Source: Ashinkailepas kermadecensis
Taxonomy: Eukaryota > Arthropoda > Thecostraca > Neolepadidae
Direction: 5' to 3'
NCBI GenBank assembly: GCA_034440615.1
Contig: JAOTOM010002675.1
Location: 1 to 64,000, forward strand
DNA length: 64,000 bases
Shown one piece after another: positions 10,920 to 22,900 of this stretch; position 1 is the first letter of the stretch; every line of letters begins with the position of its first letter. The notes under the pieces were generated by a model, which worked only from the letters and a program-made list of their open reading frames with translations, ran no database searches and had not been told where the DNA came from. A program made the translations under genes and the position numbers.

Positions 10920-13900
10920 CTGAAACGGCGCAATTCATCAGCGCTGGCAGCAGCTACAATCACTGCTACATCTCACTGGGCAGCGGGCACAATCGCTGCT
11001 ACACCTCAGTGGGCAGCGGGCACAGTCACCGCTACACCTCAGTGGGCAGCGGGCACAGTCACCGCTACACCTCAGTGGGCGGCGGGCACAGTCACTGTTA
11101 CACCTCCGTGGGCAGCGGGCACAGTCACCGCTACACCTCACCGGGCAGCGGACACAGTCACTGTTACACCTCACTTGGCAGCGGGCACAGTCACTATTAC
11201 ACCTCACTTGGCAGCGGGCACAGTCACTGTTACACCCCATTTGGCAGAGGGCACAATCACTGATGCTTACTAGGCAGCGGGCACAATCACTGTTATACTT
11301 CACTGGGCAGGTCACACCAAGTGTGATGGCTAGTAAAACCTTGGAAATAGTTAATTTAGGGTTGCAAAGGTGAAAACACTGACGGCGAATCGAATTCAGG
11401 CTGTGAACAGTCCCAATTTTGGCATGACTACAAAGTAGTAGGTTCCAAATTAACTCCCAGTTTGAGACAGTTATCTTCGAGGTCAATCGATGTGGATGAC
11501 TTGACTTGGCTTTGAGAGGTAACCAATGAAATGGTCCGGAAACACCTGGAAACATGAAATTATTGCCAACTTGGCACATTAACTGCATTAATAAAAGCAT
11601 CCAAGAAAAAAAGCACGCAGAATTTAACCCAAGCGTGTCCAGAAGGCTTGTCAGAGCTCGCAAACTGTACATGACCGGAGCAAATATACGCAGCGAAAAC
11701 TCAGTGATAAATTATTCGTGAAATAGGGTGGAATATACCACTTTCTGAGCACTGCATAGACATCCTTTCCAAGGAAGTATCGACATCGTGCTTGTTCGTG
11801 TGTGCTTATGAAGTCTCCATGACTCATTTCTAAAAGCATTTCGTGTAAAAGTATCATGCTTATGCTCAACATTACAGATTGTGATACACAAGCATCTCAT
11901 AACACAATTACAGGTACAGAGATTATCTATGATGTGATGTGCTAAACAATGACATGTGCTGATACCATGGTATCGCAATCGTTATCGTCAGTATAGGCAT
12001 CCCTGTACTAAGTAATTGTCCCACAAATTGAACGAAAAACATGCATTTATGAGTACACTGGCTGAAAGTCCCAAGAACTGAAACAGTATTTGAATTGGCA
12101 TGCATCCATGACACATTTCGACATCCTACTATGCTCGTTTGGACATCTCACACCTAGCGAAAACCCATTATGTTAACACTGCACTAACTGCACCGGTGTT
12201 CGGCTCATTATCGTGTGCAGATTAGTTGATTCCAAGATCAGTAGGACGCCATTACACATAGGCGTCCTCCCACAGGTGGAAGCATACGAGCAGGGCCTCT
12301 AGTTTTACAAATGGATAAACTGCCATCAAATTGCAGATAATCTGCCAGCCTTCTCTTTTCGTGGGCCGACTGGGGAGCGTTGAGTAACGAGCTTTTCAGC
12401 GGCACGTGCCGTCGGCGCTTTGCGCGGAGCAGCACAGCTTTAGCCTCGAAGCTCGAGTACCAGCAACTCAGCCGTCTCTTGTCTGAGGCTCGCGTGGAAG
12501 ATCATGGAAATTTATCAGACGGACGCCGTGTACACTGACCATTCGCTCACATCTCGGTGTATGAATATTAATAACAAGCTATTATAGCAGCGCCGTAGAT
12601 TGATTATAATAAAGTTATGGGCGCAAAATGACCTTGGATATCGACGCACCCCTGAACTCCAATTCACCACCACCATCAGTGTATATCACAAACTAGTTCA
12701 CAAGCTAACACTTCTCATCACTTGCATGATTTTACACTTCATTGTCTTCGGTACCAATCCGCTGAGTATCAAACGTTCTTCGTCAATCGCAAAACATTCG
12801 AATGATGATAAGGCATGTCTAGTAGTGAGGAGCCATTGTTGGCTATCTGTTGTTGTCCCTATTCATGAATAGTCTCAGACATATTGTACGTAACTATTTT
12901 TTTTCGCTTCAGCTTATTTACTTTGCCCATGTGCCTCCTAGGAAAGCCGGGCCTAGGTAAATCTGATTTGACCGAAAAGCTGACAAAGTTCACTCGGTAC
13001 CAGTCCTCAAACACAGCGGACAATGTTTTCTTCAGAATGTCATGGTGCCGCGGCCGGAACACACACACGGCCCACCTCGTGTGTGAAATTACGATGGCAG
13101 CTTTAGTAGACATCGAATTATTGGTGAGGCCATGGACTTGGAGGTTACCTCTGTAGAGCACGAAGCGGTCCGGTGAACTTTGAAGAGGACATCCGAAGAT
13201 GAAGATACTTGAGTTTTTGTATGACAGAGAATGCAACCTGCTTGGTCCGATGCTAATTTTATTTTGAGGCGAATGTTGTTCGTCCTAGTGAACAAATCCA
13301 TTGGCGTTCCAACTGCCACACGTTTTACTTGGGTCCAGATGCCAGAAATATCGGCGATAAGTCATAGACATTGCATTTTGCGGGTTTGAAATTGAATGCT
13401 GGAGGCATGCTGGCGTGTAGGTACACAAGCTTGTTGGTCATGTTGATACCCAATGTGTACTTATGAACCCTCTCGCGAAGATGGGTTTCAGTGGGAACTA
13501 AGTGCAGTACCTACTGGTATTCTACAGCTCGCAATCTTAGCGTTGGTGGTGCTAAGCATGAAGAACCAGCAACTCAGGGCATTTCTCAATTGCTGAATTA
13601 TAAATTTCCTCACCTCATGTAGTCTAGCTTTACCCATTGAGTTCTATTCAGATCGTTTTTATCGGTCTCTTCATAAATGCGATGTCATTGGGCCTAAGTC
13701 TTCCGTTCACCATTTGCATTATCTACAGTGCCGTACCTTTGGCGATCGCCGATCTATGAAGTGCATGCAAGTCACCCATCCCTCGCCACCCGACGGGTGG
13801 ATGCAAGTCACCCATCCCTCGCCACCCGACGGGTGGATGCCACCCAAGGCATTCTCACCACCGACGGAAAGTGGTGTGTGGCAGCGCGCTGTCGATTGGC

Positions 13901-16900
13901 ATCACTGATAGCGCAACCCTCGCCTATCTTTGGGTAATAAACGGTCAGGTCATGTCAGGCTACCGAGCTGTCGCTCTTGTTTTTGGAGAAAGTTCAACGA
14001 ATGTTTGCCGAAATAGTATATGTTACTTACTTATTGCAGTGAATGCGATCACACAATGCGTTTTGTGCATTTTACTTTCAGGCCACGCCGTGCTACCCGT
14101 GACCTCAAGGACACAGAAGGTCGACCTCGATTAACCTCGACCGACTGTTTGGGCAGAAATGCATTCCTGGACGTGCATAGCCTGCATTCGAATTTTGCGG
14201 GCACTTATACCCTGATGAACTACAGAAGTGATTTGCTAGCTTCTACACTTCAATTTGTATGGTGACTGATGCTATATGACATTCGCAGTCGATCCACCCC
14301 TAAACTACAATAACTAGTGTGGTGACTGATGTGACCTGCTGAACGCTATGTGACCAATGACATCGATGTGCCCTGAAGCGTAACTGATGAGACCTGCAAG
14401 GGTTCGAGCTGACCCGACACGTGAATCATGCACGTCACAGGGTCAAATGAGATGCTGATTAATTTGTACGAACTTAGCTACGCTCTGGCGCTTAGTTCGC
14501 CACTCGATCTCAATCAGATACCGTGCACGATCCGTCTGCCGACAATCTGCCGATACCAGACGTTTTGTGAACTGTTGAACCCCAATCTGCCCTGGCGGTT
14601 CACTGGTTGACACAAAGTATACAAACTGGATACCCTTGGATTCTTATCGTGACATGTACCACGCACAGTGTTTACTGGCCCCTTTGTCTCGCAATTCGAT
14701 CTAAATTGTTTTTTGGGGATGGGGAATTAGAGGTGGCAATCCTCTGGGGATGACAGTGTATTGTGCACGTATACTGCTCACGCGCAGGATCTTTCCTATA
14801 TAAACCAAAGCCATCATAGTTGACACAATTTGGGATTAGCCACATTAATCTAAACCATGCTAATCTACACGTTTCTCTCCTGCATCCAGAAGCCAGGGAC
14901 AAGCGAGTCTCTCAACGAGTGTTCCATACGCCAAAGCTGTCACAATCTTTTTTGTCGTCAACGAAGGGTGCATGTACACAAATATGGGCAAAAACTTTGT
15001 AAATGAAAACGCGTTAAGTTCTCACAGTTTGAGCAAAAGTTTGGAAACGTTAAATTGGACTGCAATGAAGCCAATGACTTATATCGTAATGATATGCGCT
15101 TAACAGATGCACGCATTTTAATATGTCGTACCATGATGAAAGCACATCGAAATATTTACACTTTTACATTATGCAAACAACGTTTAACTTCCCGTTATTC
15201 CAATATATCGATAGCACCATCTTGTTACTTTCAAGACGTAATACATCCCTTTTCGCACAGTCGAACACCAGACAGAAGTGTCGGACGGGCGGTGGCCGCG
15301 GTACTAACCAGCGGCCGCGGTACTAACCAGCGGCCGCGGTACTAACCAGTGGCCGCGGTACTAACCGTGGCCGCGGTCTAACCGCGGCCGCGGTACTACC
15401 GCGGCCGCGGTACTAACCTGGCCGCGGTACTAACCGGCCGCGGTACTAACCAGCGGCCGCGGTACTAACCAGCGGCCGCGGTACTAACCAGTGGCCGCGG
15501 TACTAACCAGCGCAGTATTCCAGCACTGCGTGCAGTGCACGTGCCAGCAGTGTGTGGAGACGAGCGGCTGCCGGTAGGTCTGGCCACACACGCCGCACCG
15601 GCACCGGCTGCTCTCTCGCTCCAGCGTCGTCAGCTGGGTCCGCAGCCGCTCCAGCTCCGCCGTCAGCGGCGACACCGTCCCACTGAAACTGAGCCAGCCG
15701 TCCCACTGAAACCAACTGAACCGTCCCACTGAAACTGAGCCAGCCGTCCCACTGAAGCCAACTCAACCGTCCCACTGAAACTGAGCCAGCCGTCCCACTG
15801 AAGCCAACTCAACCGTCCCACTGAAACTGAGCCAGCCGTCCCACTGAAACCAACTCAACCGTCCCACTGAAACTGAGCCAGCCGTCCCACTGAAGCCAAC
15901 TCAACCGTTCCACTGAAACTGAGCCAGCCGTCCCACTGAAGCCAACTCAACCGTCCCACTGAAGCCAACTCAACCGTCCCATTGATAAACCAACTCAACC
16001 GTCCCACTGAAGCCAACTCAACCGTCCCATTGAAACTGAGCCAGCCGTCCCACTGAAACCAACTCAACCGTCCCACTGAAGCCAACTCAACCGTCCCACT
16101 GAAACTGAGCCAGCCGTCCCACTGAAACCAACTCAACCGTCCCACTGAAACTGAGCCAGCCGTCCCACTGAAGCCAACTCAACCGTCCCACTGAAACTGA
16201 GCCAGCCGTCCCACTGAAACCAACTCAACCGTCCCACCGAAACTGAGCCAGCCGTCCCACTAAAAGCCAACTCAACCGTCCCATTAAACTAAGCCAGCCG
16301 TCCCACTGAAACCAACTCAACCGTCCCACTGAGCCTCACCGTCCCACTGAAACTGAGCCAGCCGTCCCACTGAAACCAACTCAACCGTCCCACTGAAACT
16401 GAGCCAGCCGTCCCACTGAAACCAACTCAACCGTCCCACCGAAACTGAGCCAGCCGTCCCACTGAAACCAACTCAACCGTCCCACTGAAACTGAGCCAGT
16501 CGTCCCACTGAAACTGAGCCAGCCGTCCCACTGAAGCCAACTCAACCGTCCCACTGAAACTGAGCCAGCCGTCCCACTGAAACCAACTCAATCGTCCCAC
16601 CGAAACTGAGCCAGCCGTCCCACTGAAACCAACTCAACCGTCCCACTGAAACTGAGCCAGCCGTCCCACTGAAACCAACTCAACCGTCCCACTGAAACTG
16701 AGCCAGCCGTCCCACTGAAACCAACTCAACCGTCCCACTGAAACTGGGCCAGCCGTCCCACTGAAACCAACTCAACAGTCACACTGAAACTGAGTCTATC
16801 GTCTCACTGAAACTGAGTCTATCTCACTGAAACCAACTCAACCGTCCCACTGAAACTGAGCCAGCCGTCTCACTGAAACCAACTCAACAGTCTCACTGAA

Positions 16901-19900
16901 ACTGAGTCTATCGTCTCACTGAAACTGAGTCTATCGTCTCACTGAAACTAAGTATATCTCACTGAAACCAACTCAACCGTCCCACTGAAACCAACTCAAC
17001 CGTCCCACTGAAACTGAGCCAGCCGTCCCACTGAAACCAACTCCACCGTCTCACTGAAACTAAGCCAGTCGTCCCACTGAAACCGAGTCTATCGTCTCAC
17101 TGAAACTGAGCCAGCAGTACCAATGAAACACCAACTCAACTGTCCCAATGGAACTGAGTTCATCGTCCAATTGGAACAAACTCAACCGTTCTGGTGAAAC
17201 TAAACCCAACGCCCCATTGCAACTGAATCCACCGCCCCACTGAAACCAACTCAATCGCCTGACTGGAATTGAGTCCACCTTCCCACTAAAACCTTTAGAA
17301 AACTACCAGACCTTACATCTGAGGTTAACCTGAAGGCATATATAATAGATAGCAACAAGGTTAGGTATGCTATGGTACCTAAAAAACTGACTGAAATTAA
17401 ATTAGCTCGTGACTGATAGTGGGAAACGCTAGAAGGTTCTTTAGCGTCTACAAATTTCAATTCCCAAAAATGTAGTGCGGAGCCACTGGAGGTAGATGGT
17501 GAAATGTGTTCAGGGCAGTGATATAGTACAGACTATAAACAAGTTGTTACTAAAGAGAACTCAAGTTCGTGGGAAACACTTGATTAATTATTTGGGTTTA
17601 AGGGCGCGCCGACTGCAGGGACATTTGGCGCTCATCCGTTGGAAACACTGAAGATTACTCAAGATAAACACCCTATGACAGGGGATAAGCGAGAATATCC
17701 TACAATAATTGCTATAGCTGTGAGAAAACATGTGTAAAAAAGAAAGCCGAATAAAATAAATAGCATAAATCCGGCGGATCTGATGACATACATTGTAGTT
17801 TACATACATACATTGGTCGGATGTGCCCAAGTATTAGCAGTTCCTCTAGGTGTAATTTTCAGGCAGCCTTTTGAGTGTTCCGAAGTACCTGAATATGGCG
17901 AAATGAAAATATAGTACCGATTTTCAAAAAAGTTATTAGAAACTATGGTGAGATTGCAGGCCAGTTAGCTTAAACTACCTAGTTTGGTATTATAAAAAAA
18001 TATCAAGGAGAATGTCGAGGCCTATCTTGATAAGGCATAACTATGAGGCTTAACTTTTCAAGGGATGCTCAACATTGATTTCGATTTGAAAGATCTTATG
18101 TAACTAACATTCTGGAATTAATGAAGTATATAAATAGGTAACTTGACAATGAAAGCAGGATATATGTTAGTATAATCAGACTTCAGCAAACCTTTTGATC
18201 ATGTTCAGAACAAGCATCTAATTTATCAGCTGAAGCAGCACAAGATTTATGAAAAAGTTATAGGCTGGATTGAAGCATGGCTAAGAGAAAAGGAACAAAG
18301 GATACCATTAAATGGATGCAAATCTGAATGGAAGCATCAAATATCGTAACTTATCAGAGGCCGACCACTGCACGTAGCAATCAGGCCACTATGGCGCGTG
18401 CTGAGCCGAAAGTGCACGGCGGGCTCTGTACGTCCCCAATATGAGCATTGCAGTCGAAGCGCCTGAAAACCCAAATAACCAACACCCAAGTGTCTGTACA
18501 CCCCCTGGGGCACAGCCGGGTATTCGCCGCCAGTGGAGCAGCCATGAGGGGGCAAGGTCGCTGCGGGCTCCCCTTCGTGTCATATCCTTGTTTGCCAGAA
18601 ATTTGTTGGGAGTACAACAGGTGGTAAAAATGGAGAAACTCGGGAAGCGATTACAAAAAAAAAACGCTGCGGGCAACCAAAATCTGGGCAGCATTTGCCA
18701 TACACTTTGCCCGCACACCTGGATGTGTACCTAGAAGTGGAGTTTTTCTCGACGGTGGTGTCTGGCACGCCGTCCTGGTAGCTGAGACCGCCTCTGGCCG
18801 CGTCCGCCTCCACGTCCTGGTAGCTCGGACTGCCTCTGGTCGCGTCCACGTCCTGGTACTTGGGACTACTCCCAGTCGCGTCCATGCCTACAGCAGGTGT
18901 CGGACCAGCATGTGGCAGAATGTCTACAGCACCGCCGGCCACACACATACAGAAGCGAAGCTGCTGCCATCACGTGACGTGACGATGTATCAAAGGTGCG
19001 TTTCCAGCCCGCCAGAGGGCCTGACCACTCGTCAAGACCCAACAGCTATCGTCGTCATGCGAAGCATGTGCGCATAAGGAAGCTAAAGCTTTGAACCTCG
19101 TTCACACAAGGAGTAAGAGCATTCTTTCGGGTGAAATCAAGTGATACCGAAAGGCATAATGATATCATACTGGAGACTGGCGGCACAAACGTCACACTGA
19201 CAACTGACCCCATATATGTCACACTGGCAACTGGAAAGCTGTTAGAAAACACTTGGAGCTAAGGCGAGTGATGGATGTGACATGCGCCGCAATGATGAAA
19301 AAGATGCTTGGTGTCAACACTGACCAATGGCAGGTCAGTGGTAAACTGGCCGGTCACATGTCGGTTTCAGACAGCTCGGTGGCATTACTAATCTATGCCA
19401 CGTCCGTGGCGACACTGACACTGTGACAAGTCGGTGACAGTGCTCGCCTGACAGGCTGGTGACAGCGCTGATCCATGACAGATCGATAACAGCACTGACC
19501 AACAGGCTCACGGCAATACTGACCAATAGCAGGCCGGCGGTACCACTGATCTGTGACGTGTGCGACAATGACCTGACCCGTGACACGTGTGCGACAGTAC
19601 TGACCGACAGCAGGCCGGCGGTACCACTGATCTGTGACCTGTGCGACAATGACCTGACCCGTGACACGTGTGCGACAGTACTGACCGACAGCAGGCCGGC
19701 GGTACCACTGATCTGTGACGTGTGACAATATTGACCGATAACAGACTGACACTGCACTGACCCGTGACACGTGTGTGACCACACTGACCTGACCGAGGGC
19801 AGCAGGTGTGCCGGCGGTCGCTTTACCACTGACCCGTGACGTGTGACCAACTGATGTGACCGATAACAGCCCCAGTCACTGCTGTTGACCTGACCCGTGA

Positions 19901-22900
19901 CACGTGTGTGACCACACTGACCTGTCCGCTGGTCGGCGGTATCGCCGTCCCGCTGCCTGCCCCAGTCGCTGCTGTTGACCTGACCCGTGACACGTGTATG
20001 ACCACACTGACCTGTCCGCGGGTCGGCGGTACCGCCGTCCCGCTGCCTGCCCCAGTCGCTGCTGTTGACCTGACCCGTGACACGTGTGTGACCACACTGA
20101 CCTGTCCGCTGGTCGGCGGTACCGCCGTCCCGCTGCCTGCCCCAGTCGCTGCTGTTGCAGTCGGCGTCACCCAGCACGTCCACCTCCTCGTCCTCGACTG
20201 TCGGCTGACGCACATCGGCCGTCGTCACGCTGGTCACCGTGGCGACGCGCTGCCGCACAAGACTCGGGTCAGGTCAGCTCACCTGACATCTCCCCAGGTG
20301 TCCGCCGTCGTCACGCTGGTCACCGTGGCGACGCGCTGCAACACAAGGCTCACCCGACATCTTCCCGAAGCAGTATATTCGTGTGCATATGCTAATATGG
20401 GATTTCTTAGTATGTGTACTTCACCCGACGCAACGTGTCGTGAAGACAGATTTCAAGTGGTCATTTTATCCCGCGATTATCTGGCAGTCCTAAAACCGGC
20501 TACCCGACATCATCGATTTAAACTGTAATATATATTTTGTTTAATCGAGTGAAGCGATCCTCGGTCCTGAGGTGTTAGTTTTGCGCCACTCAAAGCGAAA
20601 TGCAAGGCTACAAATGAGGTAAACAGAAAATAATTAACTAAAAGAAAGATACATTTCCGACTATGCAACGCAAATAGAACAAGCTGCAAGTTCTGAAACG
20701 CACATCCCACAATGAGCCGGCGCGATTTAGGTCAGAAGACACCTCAGGATCGTATCTGCAGAAGATGGTCACTGAATGGCCGCGCAACACGTGAGCATCG
20801 CATCTGAAATTCTGCACGTGTGTTAGCATAATACCCGATTCTACCGTGTAAAAATTTAATATCGATGAGACAGCCACAAGCATGTGTTCAGCAAAATGAT
20901 CATCACTTTAACATTCCACGTGTACCGCAGAGTTGTGCTACAAAACTAGGGAGAGTGCTACAAAACCAGCTGTCCCGGTAGCTGAGTTGATTAGAGCTCT
21001 GGCAGTATACATGGGCTCTCTTGTCCCGGCAAGACAGGGTTAAAGTCGCTTCACGCGCTCGCATTTAGCCCCGGCTGGGAGGATCAGTTGGAAACTGGCC
21101 CGATAACACCGGGTTAGAGCTACCGGAGCGGTCGTAGCGGTGCATTGACGTCACGTCAAACACTTCGTCAAAATTATGCCGTTGAACTGGCATTATCGGA
21201 TCGGGTGGTGCGACCAGGGTTCACCCAATACGTTCTGCTAGGCAATAGAAACCTGGTCCATAAAGCCATCCCAGCAAGAATTCCACTAGGCAAAAAAATT
21301 GTTTCACAATATTGCATTTCTGGTCACTCAATTCCTTTCTCAAAAATTACAAACCCAAAACATAGCTGTGCTAAGGTCCGGGAGTACAAAAACGAGCTTT
21401 TATGTCAATAATAAAAAGAAGGCTGTCGTCTCAGAATGGGATGGATCGAAAACCATGCTTTCGGAATGCCGGATTCAGACATAAATTCGGTCCAATTCCA
21501 GTCAGCGAGACAGGACCGTACTGGAGCGTGGTCATAGTCTGGCTGTGAGCCACACAGTTTCGTGGTCATAGTCTGGCTGAGAGCCCCACAGCTTCTCTGG
21601 GTGTTCCGTTTGTCGGCGAGATATGCCGCCTTAAATTGTCGCAAGAGGTCATGCTCGCAGATCATCGCTTCTTAACCAGTCTCCATGCTGTAAAGTGGCC
21701 GACAAAGTCAGCACCCATCGGAACTGAGCGAGGCCACGATGTCCTAAATTGTCACTGGAGCCAATGCCCACAATGTATTCCTCCCTCGTTGTCCTGTGTC
21801 CATGCTGTAAGGCGGCCGACAACGATCGGCACCCGTCGGGCCTGCGGTGGCACCACTACCAGTGGACCAGTCCATACGACAACCATACGACTTTCAGAAC
21901 TGACCAAATGTGGGCAACTCGGGCTGACCCACGCTTGGCCATCGCTGGCCCAACAGGTGAGCATTCGCAGGATTCGTCACGGAGTCAAACCTTAGCTGCT
22001 GGGACGCAGTCCGCTGTGAAATCGCGCCTAGCTACGCAATTATTCTAGGAACCCTTTGCGTCCTGTCTGCTGGAATAGCTATTGCTCTGTCCCGTCTGTG
22101 GCATACGCGAGGTGAACGAAATGAATTCCCGGATTTGAACGCTCTGCAAGCTACAATGTGTGCCCTGGCCGTAGAAATCCCCCCCCCCCCGTGGACGCCG
22201 CACTTACGATTTAAAGATGTATTAGTTATTTAGACTGGGGTTTATCTTTCGTCAGCCCTACTTTATATACTATTTACTGGACCTCGCTCTTCCCGATATT
22301 GATTTCGCCCATTATATAAATGAGGAACACTGAGCCTGGGACAGCGCCTCTTCCAAACTTGTCAACAGATTGGCTTGAAACGAAGGCGCCCCCCCCAATC
22401 TTTACGAAATGAGGTCATATCCTCCACTTTCTTTCACTACACCAGAATCAATTTTGTATACCTCGACAGGAGCAGCTGCCCGCCAGTGTTGAGCTCAGGT
22501 ACAAATCAAGGATTCCAAAGCAAAGATCCAACCCTGTGCATGAGACAGCGATAAAGACAGATATTTTGTATCATGGCGACGTTCGCAATCAGTGGCGTCG
22601 CCACGGAATTCTTCCAGGGGGGCAATGTCGAAAGGGGGCCTCCTGTTCTCCGAAAGGGGGCCTCCATTGTGTTAGGGTCTCATATTGTTTTTAGACTCTT
22701 ACTATGGTTCGAGAATGGGGAACATGATTTCATATTGGTGTTTTGTTTGTTCTTGGCAAGGCAAGGTTCTCACTTACTCAAAACGCAATAGCACTAATCA
22801 TTTTCGCTGAACACTGGGCCATACCAGGGTATAAATAAGTCATATTTGGATAAATACGTGTGCCAAAACAAACCAACGTCTCAATGCTTTCTCGAATCTT

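Noticed and set aside
20963..21056. Functional tRNA gene
   Set aside because: A and B boxes are imperfect and the anticodon and acceptor arms do not pair well; a SINE head fits better.
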